The translations under genes were made by a program, and so were the position numbers. The notes under the pieces were generated by a model. It made no database searches, was not told the DNA's origin, and was given only the letters and a program-made list of their open reading frames with translations. DNA of 64,000 nucleotides from Morinoia aosen (Eukaryota; Arthropoda; Malacostraca; Amphipoda; Talitridae). The DNA is taken from contig CM059576.1 in NCBI GenBank assembly GCA_030386875.1, positions 68,881,581 through 68,945,580 on the forward strand, in the 5' to 3' direction. Below are positions 23,048 through 34,625 of the stretch, in pieces (the first letter of the stretch is position 1; every line of letters begins with the position of its first letter).

Positions 23048-24860
23048 TGTTGTCTGCAATAGTTACTGCATCTGCAGGTGTTGTCTGCATAGTTACTGCG
23101 TCTGCAGGTGTTGTCTGCCACTAGTTACTGCGTCTGCAGGTGTTGTCTGCCACTAGTTACTGCGTCTGCAGGTGTTGTCTGCCCTTAGTTACTGCGTCTG
23201 CAGGTGTTGTCTGCCCTTAGTTACTGCGTCTGCAGGTGTTGTCTGCCCTTAGTTACTGCGTCTGCAGGTGTTGTCTGCCACTAGTTACTGCGTCTGCAGG
23301 TGTTGTCTGCCATTAGTTACTGCGTCTGCAGGTGTTGTCTGCCACTAGTTACTGCATCTGCAGGTGTTGTCTGCCACTAGTTACTGCGTCTGCAGGTGTT
23401 GTCTGCCACTAGTTACTGCGTCTGCAGGTGTTGTCTGCCACTAGTTACTGCGTCTGCAGATGTGTTCACAGCAATGTCCCCACCACCATCAGTTAATTTC
23501 TCATTACCTACGGCTAAACGATGCAATTTTGTATATTCAGGCAGTAAGCTGCTTAGTAAAAATGGCGGCGTGCTACAAAAACTGACCTCAGGTTTGTGCT
23601 TGGAGGTCAATTATCTCAGATGTTTTAAGCTAACTCAACCCTCGCAGATATTTTTTATCAATACTGAGCAATTCAGAATATGATAAAAACTGCATAATTG
23701 TACGTAACGTACAAATTGTCGATAGTATGAGGCGCCGCTTGGGGCACTAAAAATTTTGAATATATTTTTATATGCTATTTAACTATCCTATAAAAGGAAT
23801 TGCGAATGCTCGAATCCAGTCTAGTTGCCGTGTATTCAGGTTAGAAGTGAAAATAATAACCTGACATTGTTTTGTAATATCGATTATTCTGAAATATTAA
23901 ACTTTGGGAGGGTGGAAGAATTGGTTTCCATCGAATAAATCAGCATATTTTGTTACATTCACACAAAATGGGTCAAAACAATCAAAATCATTTTCAAGGC
24001 TAACTAATTAATTTTTATGATCAGTCGTCTGAGTCAAATTGAATGAATTTTCACTCATTTTTTCAATTCCACTGAACAACAACATGCTGACTTCCACTGT
24101 TGATGCTATATCACTTCTTACATTTACATAAATGTTAATACCATAAACTTCCGTTGCCTTGTTCTTGTTGTTATCACGTTATGGTATTTGTTGCTATGGT
24201 GCTGGTGTTGTTATGGTGCTGGTGTAGGTGCAGGGATGTAGCTCCGTACATACACCACCACCAAAATATCAATGTATATATGAAACAAAATATTAAAAAC
24301 TGATTTATACAGCAACAAAAACATAGGAAGCGAAAACAATGCAAATAGCATCAACAATGACAGGCGGCATGTTGTCTTACGGAACATTTCTGTAGGGGTC
24401 GAATGACTATGCCAGAAAATGAATTAGTAAACATTGTTAAAAAAATGCACTGAAAAAGAAATTAACCTAATATGAAATGATTGAATGAATAACATCGAAA
24501 ATAAATTATGAAGGCATTACCCCCTTGTGGACTCGAACTTTAATAAATAAACAATCTTTCACTTCTATTATTGAATCATAAGATATTACATTTCGGCAAC
24601 TGTTTCCATATCACAACGTTTTCGTTTACCTGTTAGAACGTGATATAAACTATTTTTGGGAGTCATGGTAGACTCCCATGATGTCAGCACAACCTGTTGA
24701 GCATTAGCCCTAAGAGAGGAGTGGTCTCTGCTGGGCTTAAAGGATCCTTTAAAAAGATATTCGTTTGAGTTAGAGTACTTTGGGTTAAGAAACTTGACTT
24801 TCTGAACACAAATCTGTGGTCAGTTACTGACAGCAGGCCAAAATTTTATTATACAGCTTC
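23048..24860. mobile_element. FB-3: smaller composite fold-back element
   Basis: Satellite (23048-23461, about 13 units), spacer (23462-24195), fewer than three 17-bp units (24196-24232), the hairpin junction in inverse orientation (to about 24260), then an unassigned part and inverted module V (about 24625-24860). It shows that the junction and spacer persist even when the 17-bp array is almost absent, so the array is likely a secondary expansion. Confidence 0.7.
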
Positions 24861-25796
24861 CTTAGTAGAAGACGGTCATGGGGCCCATATGGGGCCCACA
24901 TGGGAAAATGGGAATCAAATGGGCAATGGTGATATATATATATAGAAACACATGGGCAAAAGGTGGGTAAAATATAGTTATCTCATTAAACCTAATAATG
25001 TGGGCTGCACGTGGTTTTTCAACATGGCTGCGTAATGGCCAGCCCAAATTTAGACTTTGTACCATAGTGTGTACATTTACGCAAATAAAATTTATTCTCC
25101 TAATAGAATTGCTAGGTACCAAAATATTAATAATACACTATTATATTTGGAAAAAATGCGGTCAACAATATTATTTTAAAGAAGTGTCTGTCTTATGGGA
25201 TTCTCATTTTCAGTGAATGAAAAACGAGAAAAGGTGAAAGAATACCATTTCAATGTTGTGTTTTTATATACTTAACTGTGGTTATTTCATATATTTCGAT
25301 ATTATGGCAGTTCTTCCCATTAATTCAAGCACTAATTATTGCCCGTATAATTCCTCAAAAAATTGAATATGTGATCCCTTTTCATGTTATCATTTCATGA
25401 GCTCATTCCCAGCAATTGTTTTTTGATATTTATGCGCTTGGAATTCAAGAAATTATTCTTATGTCACTAAGTGTTGTCCCTCCTTTTTTTCAATGGTAGG
25501 ACGCACTTCTTTGCAGCAAATTGGTTACTACCAGGTATGTAAGAAGCTGTAAACTTGGATTTCCTAGTAGTCCGAATAAATTAATGAAGCACAATAACAT
25601 ACAAACATGGAAAAACGAGCTCTACCAATGTTATGAAGCTTATTCGTGTAGTGTTGCGGACTGCGACTACAGTCAAAGGCAACCAACTTGAACGGCAGTC
25701 TTCGCGTGACTTTGACAGTGTGCAGTGTTTGTCATATGTACACGTCACGTTCAACCCATAATTTTTTGTGATCTGTCGTTTTACCTGTTAACGATT
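24861..25796. other. Unassigned
   Basis: No gene recognised. A short tandem GGGGCCCATAT/GGGGCCCACAT pair occurs at about 24888-24905. Open frames are under 90 aa without domains. Confidence 0.3.
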
Positions 25797-27452
25797 ATTG
25801 ACATGATGTCCGGCCGCGCTCGGGTTAAAAGCTTGCCTCTGCCCCCCTTCTATCATGATCACCTGTGCTGCATGCCAGATACCGCCAATAACTACCGTAT
25901 TGAGATATCTTATTTCCCTTATACTGTATATTCTATAGTAAAAGTGGTAACGACAGTCGGATATTAGGAAACACGTCTGGCATTTCAGAAATCTCACCAG
26001 CAGCCTCAGAAATTTTGGCCACAAGATCTTCCTTACATTTACATTCTAAATTTTTTTTGCTGAAATTTTTTAATCGAACATCATTAAAAGGAAACTTCAT
26101 CGTAGTACACCCTCGTACATTAGAAGTGTTTACAACGTAAATTCAAACTAAATATTGAGAGTAATTGTATTGTAAAATTTCATACTTTAAGAAAAGAAAG
26201 ATAGAAAAAACGTTTATTTCCAAGTTGCCAAATGAGATACATGCCAACATATTGGCTTTTAAAAGTTTCTTAATATAGGACGTCCTAATACAAAAGTTCC
26301 ATACGAGGAGTACTGATTGACAAACCATCCGAGGTGTACAAGTAGACAAGCCATACGAGGCATAATAATAGACAAACTAAACGAGGTGTACTAATAGACA
26401 AACTATCAGAGGTGTACAAATAGATAGACCATACGAGGCATATTAAATGACAAAATATACGAGGCGTACTAATAGACAAACCATACGTGGTGTGCTAATA
26501 GTCTAACAAAAGTTCCATACGAGGACAATTAAGTGCTAAGATCTCGCAAACCCAAAAGTGTTCTGAAAATTTCATAGAAAAAAATTGTTCATCTGGCCAT
26601 ATTCTGCTGGTGAAATTGTGTACCTCTTGTAAAACTTCATGCACAAACTAGCATTATCTCCGTACAGTTAGCCAGCAGGTTGTTTTATATTAACTTAATA
26701 TATCTGAACACGTCAGGGGTTTGCTTTAATTGCAACCTTATCAGAAACTTAAAAACGAAGGAAATTCTGATAAATTTATCACCTTCACTATGAACACATT
26801 TTGGAGTCCAGTTCCATCATCAGTTCAAACGGAAAACAAAAGAATTACGTCTGAAACATAAGATCAAAGTTAAATGGATTGTAGGTACTACAAATATATC
26901 ATGTAAGTAAATATACAAAGTATGAGACGGACAAAAATAATGAATAAAATACAGAAACACAAAAAGAATACATGTGACACATAAGTATGAAATGAAATTA
27001 GTCTGGTTTTGACGAGGAATCTACCTATTCACTATTTGCAAAAGGTACGAACTGTCCATATTGTTCATATGAGGGTTTCGCTTGAAGATATGCAAGGACT
27101 CTAAAATTCTGAGGTCATGCGGGGTTGAAGCTGAGTCTAAAATTTTGAAATCGGCAGGAGATATAGGAACATTGCGTTATTAACATTATTATATAATAAC
27201 TAAGGAACGACAAGTTTTTAAATATATATATTGTTCACTTTGCTTGACGACGAACTATTGTGAGACAAAACGAACAGTCTTTAAGCGTGCGTGTTCAGTT
27301 GATATCTAGTATTTATATTCCCGAAAAAGAATGAAATACTAATGAAATTCTCAAGACTTATGATGAAAATTACGACAACAATATATAATTGTAAAATTCG
27401 TAATATTTTTGTCTTTTCATCCAAATAAACATGCAGTTTCGATAAAGAATGA
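25797..27452 (+). mobile_element. Palindrome element P, left arm
   Basis: This arm is repeated inverted on the right as 27518-27805, then 46613-46798, then 48994-49871, once the nested insertions are removed. Shared landmarks include the outer GGCCGCGCTCG/CGAGCGCGGCC end, the GTACACCCTCGTACATTAGA block, a hammerhead-like core and a GTCCTTGCATATCTT-type block. The arm is about 1.35 kb without its LINE insertion. The two similar 65-79 aa frames flanking the centre (27281-27520 minus, 27491-27688 plus) are mirror images of each other and give no evidence of coding. Confidence 0.75.
26186..26518 (-). mobile_element. LINE-A 3' fragment, 5'-truncated
   Basis: Matches the 3' end of the large LINE at 37128-37460: an A/G-rich tail complement, TTTATTTCCAA, TGAGATACATGCCAACATAT, then 26-bp repeats with ACGAGGTGTACTAATAGAC. 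The equivalent place in the right arm (about 49465) has no insertion, so this is a clean retroposition into the left arm. Confidence 0.75.
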
Positions 27453-27517
27453 TCTCTAGAAAATAGCGGTCTTGCACACACCGGCGATGCATGCCAGATA
27501 CCGCAATTTATACAGGT

Positions 27518-27805
27518 CATTCTTTATCGAAACAACATGTTTATTTGGATGAAAAGACAAAAATATTACGAATTTTACAATTGCATATTGCTGTCGTAAT
27601 TTTCGTCATAAGTTTTGAGAATTTCATTAGTATTTCATTTTTTAGCGGGAATATAAATACTAGATATCAACTGAACACGCACGCTTAAAGACTGTTCGTT
27701 TTGTCTCACAATAGTTCGTCGTCAAGCAAAGTGAACAATATTTACATTCAAAAAGCTGTCGTTCCTTAGTTATTACATAATAAAGTTAATAATGTGATGT
27801 TCCTT
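27518..27805 (-). mobile_element. Palindrome element P, inner part of right arm
   Basis: Inverted match to 27165-27452 across a ~65-bp centre. It is interrupted at 27810 by the BEL element and resumes at 46613. Confidence 0.75.
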
Positions 27806-27810
27806 TATCT

Positions 27811-28402
27811 TGTCGAGATTCCAGTCATTACTCGAACGCTGAGATCCTTTGCGGACTTTATAAGGCACAAAAAGGCCTTCCGCAATAAAGGGCAAAGGCT
27901 GTGCTCCTTCTAATCAGCCTAAAATTAATAACGCTGATAATTTTACGACTAAGCGGAGCAATGGCGGGGGTTCCTCACGTCTACGGCGACAAATGTAAAT
28001 TTAAATACTAAAACGTTCGCCTGATCTTCTTGTTCGAGTCCTAAGCCATCGCGACGGATTCGAGCAAGCTAAGGAGCGTGGCGACAGAAGTCGGCCACCT
28101 CAGATTGAAACCAGCCGTGAACGTGAGAGCACCTTCTTCTCGTGTTGCTCCGTGGGACTTGGCATTCTGCCCTCGCTACCAAGGACTTCTTGGGTCTTTG
28201 ACAGCCGGCTACAGCGAAGAAGTGTTCTCCTGAACATTGTTTTCGAAGATCTTCAGGTGAGACTCCCGCTAATGACGCTCCGCTTGTCCTTAATTATCTT
28301 AAATTTCAGCGTTACCGGCCCCAGATGGGTTCCCGGTAAATTTGTGTGCCGTAGGGCCCGTTAATTCGGGGAGTTGAGTCCACTTGTTAAGGTGGCTGCG
28401 CA
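27811..28402 (+). repeat. 5' LTR of BEL element
   Basis: 592 bp, TG...CA ends. Its sequence is recovered in three pieces in the 3' LTR (36530-36584, 36866-37127, 46316-46611), which match closely with scattered substitutions and short indels. Confidence 0.88.
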
Positions 28403-29144
28403 ACAAATTTTTATTCGAAAACAATTGTTCTTTAAAATCTCAACTCTCATTTTCGAAATTTCTATTCGAAAGATAATGTCTTACAATTTTTCTTCATAAA
28501 TAGATACCTCTTAAAGAACTGAAATGTTCTAAGCCGTGCTGCTTTTGCGCAGTTTTGCCTAAACTGCAATTAAGCCGACTGGATCTCAGCGCCATCTAGT
28601 TAATGGTAGAGCTTGGCTGGAATTTGGAAGGGTAAATCCCGGTATATATCTATTCTCATCTTGAATTCTTTTTCTTTTCTTTGCAAAAAAAATAAGAGGA
28701 AATTTATCGTGTCAATTTTTAATTGCGTCTTAGCGCCGCGGTCCGGTGTAGCGAGGGCCGATTTTCAGTCTCCTTAGGTGTAAGTCGAGTGCAACCTGTG
28801 TTGTATTTTAGGCGAGGTTCCTTGTTGTGTTGCTTAAGAACCTTACGTTTTTTACAGGTTCTGGCCTTTTTGAGCCTCGTCTAACTTTTATTAGGTTCTC
28901 TCATTTACATATGAAAATATTCTTTAACTCAATTTGAGTGTAAACTTTAAAAATAGAAATGTTGTGAAAGTGACAGTAAGTGGTGGGGAAAATGTTCCTT
29001 TTTTTTGTGTCTTTCTTCTTCATTATTGATTTTCCATGTCCTTTGTTGGGATATAACTTGTCCACTTTAAAAGTGTAGACATGACTCTAGTTAGCTGAAC
29101 TTTTTTTCGAATAAGCCTTGAAATAGAAATTTGATTATTTAACT
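28403..29144 (+). other. BEL leader region
   Basis: Untranslated stretch between the 5' LTR and the gag ATG. No open frame of note and no clear primer-binding site next to the LTR. Confidence 0.5.
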
Positions 29145-30420
29145 ATGGAAACGAAAAAGTGTACTGCCTTAGCCTTAAGCATTAAATTGCGGGGCATAAA
29201 GTGTAGCATTACATCTCTTAAAAAAAAGCACTTTCTCCTAACTGTGATCCGGCCTTTCTTATTGAAGCTGTTCCTCAATTAAGTGGGCTGTTACAGTCAT
29301 TTCGAATTCTGTCCGCTACTATTCCTTCAGATGTTGGTGAGGTTTCTGAGGAGAAGCTGGTTAGGAGGTCGGAGAATGAGGTTCAGGTCATAGAACTTAT
29401 TGTAGAACTTAAAAAACTCATTTCCACTTCCCCGGTGCTAAACTCTAGTGATACCGGTGAACCTTCTGTGTCTAAGGTTTCTACTTTTGATGTTCCTTTG
29501 GATACCTTTAAAGCTCCTCAGTTGACACTGAAAAAATTCAGTGACAATGAGGGGTGCCCTTTCAACTTCCTTCACTTTCAAGAGTCCTTTTCTAATGCCC
29601 TTATGGCTAATTCTAACATGAGTGAGAAACAAAAATTTATCTTCCTCAAAAATCAGCTTCAAGGAAGAGCTCTCAGTCTTATAGAGGGACTTCCTAACGA
29701 AGAAACTAGTTTTCTACCTGTTTGGGCATTGCTTAAGCAAGATTTTCTTAACGATGATAAATTAATCTCATTAGCTCTTGATGAGATCCTGAGCTGTCCC
29801 AGTGTACAGAGTCTATCTGAAATAAATTCTTTCCTCTCTGGGGTTAAATTTCGCCTTCTTGAGCTTTCCAAGTTGGGCTTGGATTTCTCTAATGAGAAGT
29901 CGGGTAACCTACTGTTTTCTGCTGTAATTAAAACTAGATTTCCTGAATTTTTCCTATTGGAACTCCTTCGCTATTTTAAAGCGAGTTTCTTTTCATTGGA
30001 GATGTTTGAGAATGCTCATAAAGTGCTTTCTCTTCTCGAAACCAAAGTAAATCCAAACCGTCTCATGTATTTCGTAGTAAGGAAACAGAACTGGTGACCC
30101 GGATTGAGGTGAGGGACAAAACGCCATATTTACCTGAACCTAATAAGTCGCCCGATGTTAAGGTATGTCGCTTCTGTAACCAAGCTAACCACGCTTCGTT
30201 TGCATGCAGGCGATTTAATTCGCACGAAAAGCGTGTGAAACGGGCTGGTGAATTAAAATTATGTTCTACCTGTTTAAGTAGTAAGCATTTGTCTAGTGCG
30301 TGTCCCTCCAAAGTTAAGGGTCTCCCGTTCTTGTGCTCTTTGTGTAAAGCTAACAATCATGTTAGCCCTTTGTGTCCTAAATTTGTTGAATCAAGTGCCT
30401 TTGTTGCTACCTCCTCATGA
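29145..30420 (+). pseudogene. BEL gag (DUF1759-like) with three zinc knuckles
   Basis: The structural polyprotein that packages element RNA into particles. It starts at the ATG at 29145. The frame breaks at an A8 run (29220-29227), continues as the DUF1759-like region (about 29270-30060; LKKFSDNEGCPFNFLHFQ, FIFLKNQLQGRA), and shifts again near 30060. The C-terminal part has three knuckles of spacing C-x2-C-x4-H-x4-C: CRFCNQANHASFAC, CSTCLSSKHLSSAC and CSLCKANNHVSPLC. Two knuckles is the commoner number in BEL/Pao. The frame ends at TGA 30418-30420. With two frameshifts it cannot make full-length Gag. Confidence 0.85.
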
Positions 30421-30429
30421 CGGTTAAAG

Positions 30430-31367
30430 GCACGTCTAAGGATGTGCCCTCTTGTTGCTCTTACCAATAAGTATGGTGGGGTACCTAAGCGTGTTAATTT
30501 TCTAATTGATAGCGGCAGTCAGTCGTCGCTTATTGATTTGGAGACTGTGGGTTCCGACTATTCTGATGTAGACTTGCAGGAGCTAACTATTAACACAGTA
30601 GGTGCTTCTGTTCCTTTAATTCGTAAGCAAATCAGCATTGAACTCGTGCTTCCGGACAGTGAGAAGCATGAGCTTGCTGTTTTCGCTATGAGAAATTTAA
30701 ACCTCCAGATGGGTATGCGAGATTTGAAGGCTGAACTCGAAATTTAAAAACTAAGCTTCCTTTGTCGACTTCCTATCCGGAAGTTATAAATGATAGCATC
30801 CAAATTTGCGGAATTTTTGGTGTAGATGCTCTTCAAGCTTTTAAAGTTCTGGAGTTACAGCACGTAAATGGCTATAAGGCCATGCGCATTTCTAACGGGT
30901 TTCTACCCTTTGGGGAGTTAAAATGTTACAACTCCTCTTTATCTTCTCTTGTTGCTTCTAAAACTAAGAAGCTAACTAATGATCTTAAAACTTCCGTTGA
31001 AAGAAATATCAATGTTAAATTATGTAAACCTTCTCTGTCTTCTGACAATGAAACTAAAACGAAAACTAAAAGGAAAGCTGCCAAATGTGAGTTGAACGAA
31101 AATCGTTACCGTAATATTTTAAATAGTTTCTTTGAAACTACTAAGGTATGTACATCATTATTAGACGTTTCTGAGCAGTGCGTAGTTCAGACTGGACTTG
31201 ATCAGCTGCTTGACCTAGAGCTTATTGGTATACCCTCTAAGGAGGAAGAGAATGATAAGGAATTGGAAGATTTAAAGACAGTGTTAAACTTGAAGAAGGT
31301 AAATGTTCTGTCCAGTTGCCCTGAAATCGCCAACTTTTGGCTAGAATGCCTAACAATTTCGGTTTAG
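30430..31367 (+). pseudogene. BEL aspartic protease region
   Basis: A retropepsin-type protease that matures the element polyprotein. The catalytic motif IDSGSQSSLI is at about 30504-30535 (Asp in DSG). The frame then stops at 30745-30747 and resumes from about 30762 in another frame (ICGIFGVDALQAF, then NGFLPFGEL). That later block is typical of the segment between protease and reverse transcriptase in BEL/Pao polyproteins. At least one frameshift separates the halves. Confidence 0.75.
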
Positions 31368-32857
31368 CAAGATTTCTTGCTCGTAAAGTAGCGACTGATA
31401 ATGCCCTAAAGGGGATTGAGCAGGCCTATAATGACGTATTCCTTGAGCAGCTTGAATTGGGCATCATTGAACCCATTTCCGTCAAAAAGATAGATGTGCG
31501 AGCTCACAAATGGATCCCGCACAAGCCTGTAATACGTACACATGTTGAAACTTCTGAAATTCGTCCTGTGTTTAATTGCTCTTTAAAGGTCGGTGGTTTA
31601 CCCAGTCTGAACGAAGCTTCTTATGTGGGTCCTAATCTGATGAATAATTTGTTAGGACTTTTGGTCTATTTCCGTGCAAATACCGTAGTGGTTCTTTCTG
31701 ACATTTTCAAAGCTTTCTTGCAGGTGAAACTTTCTTGTGATTTTGACCGCAATCAGTTTAGCTTCATCCTTTTCAAGGACGGCAAATTTTTGTATTACCG
31801 TTACACAACTCTGTTGTTGGGGTTTGTTGCATCGCTTTATATTCTTAACTATGTGCTCAAATTGCACGCTCAAACTATTACTGATTTGACAGTTAGAGAC
31901 GTTATGGCGAATAAGCTGTACGTCGATAATTTAGTGTTCACTACTGAGAGTCCTGAACTGGCGCTGTGCACTTTTCGCAGAGCCAACAGTGCATTTGAGA
32001 AAAGTGGGTTTCCGTTACGCAAATGGAAGTCCAATAGTTCTGAACTTCTTTCCCATATTGACCCGGCTCTATGTAGTGCCAAAGTGCACTCCAGAGTGCT
32101 AGGGTACGACTATAACTCTTCTACTGATCTTCTTTCTTTGTCTGTAAAAAGGTTGGACTCTTCTTGTAAAACACGAAGAAAAATTCTTTCTGAAGTAGCG
32201 TCCATTTACGACCCCTTGGGAATTTTGTTGCCCTTTTCTGTGCGAGGTGAGCTTATTTTGAAAAAATTGACGGCCTTGAGGCTAGGTTGGGATCAGAATG
32301 TTCCGGAAGACTTATGTAATGAATGGCAGAAATATTGTTTGGAATTTTCGGAATTGAGGGATTACGAGTTTCCTAGGATGACTTTGGCTGAGACTAAAAC
32401 TACCCAACTTGTTTTATTCTGTGATGCTAGTGCTAGCGCTTTTGGTACCTGTATTTATGACGTCCAAGAGGATCGCAGCGCATTACTTTTCTCTAGAGTT
32501 AAAGTTTCGCCTTCTCGCCAGCGAAATCTTCCTTCCCTCGAACTCTTGGCAGTGTTTCTTGCCTATCAGTGTCTTGTATCTCTTCTGCGTGATGTTAATT
32601 TTCTTTATAAAGTGGCTAATGTAACTATTCTTACTGATTCACAGGTCACTCTAGCTTGGCTCTTGAGCGGTAAACCTCCTCGCAAAAATTTATTTGTAAA
32701 CAACAGGATAAAAGACATAAATGCCATGCGTAAGCAGCTTGAGTGTAAGGCCTTGGCTGCCTTTAGTTACGAGTACGTGCCCACGATGTTTAATGTTGCA
32801 GACATGCTGACGCGGGGTGTTAAGGTATCTAAATTTCTATCGAATAAATTGTTATGA
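31337..32857 (+). pseudogene. BEL reverse transcriptase and RNase H
   Basis: An uninterrupted 506-codon segment. RT: IRPVFNCSLKVGG (fingers), VLSDIFKAFLQVKL (first catalytic Asp), then LYVDNLVF at 31917-31940, where the usual second Asp of the YVDD box is Asn. RNase H: FCDASASAFGT, SLELLAVF, LTDSQVTLAW and NVADMLTRG, giving the D-E-D-D series. The order and the ASIYDPLGIL connection motif are diagnostic of BEL/Pao. The D-to-N change would be expected to cripple polymerisation. The frame overlaps the preceding one by about 30 bp but is shifted. Confidence 0.9.
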
Positions 32858-34625
32858 TTAGAAGGTTCTTCTTGGATCAGAGAAAGTAGAGATAAGTATC
32901 CTAAGGGTCACTAGGATGCATTCCGTAGCAATTTGTTTCAGACACGTGTATCGCAGTTCATGTTGCTCACCCAGGTGAAGCTTCTATTGTAACGCTTGAG
33001 CGCTTCTTCTCCTACCCAAAGCTGTTGGGTGCGGTGGAGAAGTTATTTCGGGCCGTAGCAATCTTGAAGCGCGCAGATCTGGGGAGTCTAAACTGCAAGC
33101 GTTTCTTTACCTCATTTCCTCTATGCAAAGAGAGCATTTTGCCAGCGAGATAGAGGCCTTGGAAAGCAATAATCCTCGTCCGCCTTTGCTTGTTAGATCT
33201 TTCAACTTGTTTCTTGACTCTCATAATTTAATTAGATCTAGCAGCCGCATTGTCTTAGCGGAGGAATTGGATTACAACACTAGGAACCCTATTCTGTTAT
33301 CTAGTTCTTCTCATCTAACCTATCTTCTGATCTTGCATACCCATAAAACTCTTAATCATCAGGGTGTTGAATCGACCGTGCAAAAACCCAAAATGTACGG
33401 TTATTTGATACCTCGCTGTAAGCGTACTGTGCGTGGCGTTCTATCAAAATGCATAGTATGCTAGCGGGTGAACGCTAGGGCTTTCTCTTATCCTGACCCT
33501 CCTGCTTTGCCAGACAGTCGGACTAATTTTGTGAGACCTTTCGCTACCACAGGAATGGACTTTTCAGCTCATTTCTGGGTGTTAGATCCGTTTGGCCATA
33601 AACAAAAAGTGTATCTTTTACTGTTTACGTGTTTCCAAACTAAAGCAATTCATATAGAACTTCTTCCTTCCATGACGCTGGAGGAATTCTGTTTCGCCTT
33701 TATTCGCTTCACGAACGAAAAGGGTGTGCCTAACACCGTTTACTCAGATAATGCTAAAACTTTCGTAGCTGCTTCTGACCTTTTGGTAGAAGTTTTAACT
33801 TCTTCCTTGTATGAACAACGTTTCCGCACTTTTAACATTAAATTCAAAACTATCCCAATCTATAGTCCACAATTTGGTGCGATCTGAGAACGCTTGCTTA
33901 AGTCCATCAAGGAAAGTTTGTACAAACTCTTTTGCCGTAGCACATACCCTTACTCTACCTTTTGTACTGCCATTTCTGATATCACTCTAAATCTTAATCG
34001 ACGTCCTCTTTCCTACACTGAGACGGGGGACACTATTTTGCCTACCATGCCTATTCAATTCCTTCAACTTTACCCTACTTCTAACTCTTTTATCCTTTCC
34101 GATGAGCTCCCTGACTTGGAAACCGAGGACGATGAACGTCGAGAGCATCTGCTCTCCGTGCTTGAGAGGCGCGACGTCATGTTGGCCAATTTTCGGGAGC
34201 TCTGGTACTCACAGTACTTAATCACCCTAAGAGGTCCATATCCTCTTAAATCTTTACCTCTTAATAATAAATTCTTGTCTGTAGGTCAGGTTGTCTTATT
34301 AAGGCATCCCATAAAACCTAGACCGTTTTGGACCTTAGTCCGTATCATCGCGCTGCTTCCTGGACGCGATGGCAAGGTCCGGGTTGTTAAAATTATCAAA
34401 GCTGATAACTCAGAGTCTGCCGTTAAAATTTCCTTACTTCACCCCCTGGAGTTAGCTGCTACTGATACTGCTCCAGAGGAGGGGTGGGAAAGCGCAGAGG
34501 GAAGCTCGAGTGAGGAGTTGCATCCTTCTTTCGAGCCGCCCGGGAGTTCCCTTTCTCGTGAGGGTAGTTCTGTAGTGGACGCCTCAGCCACACTTCAGCC
34601 TAATTTCATAAATCTTAAAAACTAA
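32858..34625 (+). pseudogene. BEL integrase and DUF5641 C-terminus
   Basis: The linker after RNase H (32858-33122) is frame-broken. From 33123 one frame runs to 34625 with two nonsense codons. It carries an HH-CC zinc domain (HTHKTLNHQG ... CKRTVRGVLSKCIVC), a TAG at 33465-33467, then the integrase core: GMDFSAHF, a YSDNAKTF block, a TGA at 33885-33887, and a following glutamate-containing ERLLKSIKESL. The C-terminal DUF5641 (about 34250-34450: FLSVGQVVLLRHP, PRPFWTLVRI, GRDGKVRVV) is characteristic of BEL/Pao. Both nonsense codons are single-base transition types. Confidence 0.88.

Noticed and set aside
27281-27688. Two similar 65-79 aa frames as a duplicated small gene
   Set aside because: They are mirror images across the palindrome centre, and the similarity is explained by the inverted DNA, not by coding constraint.
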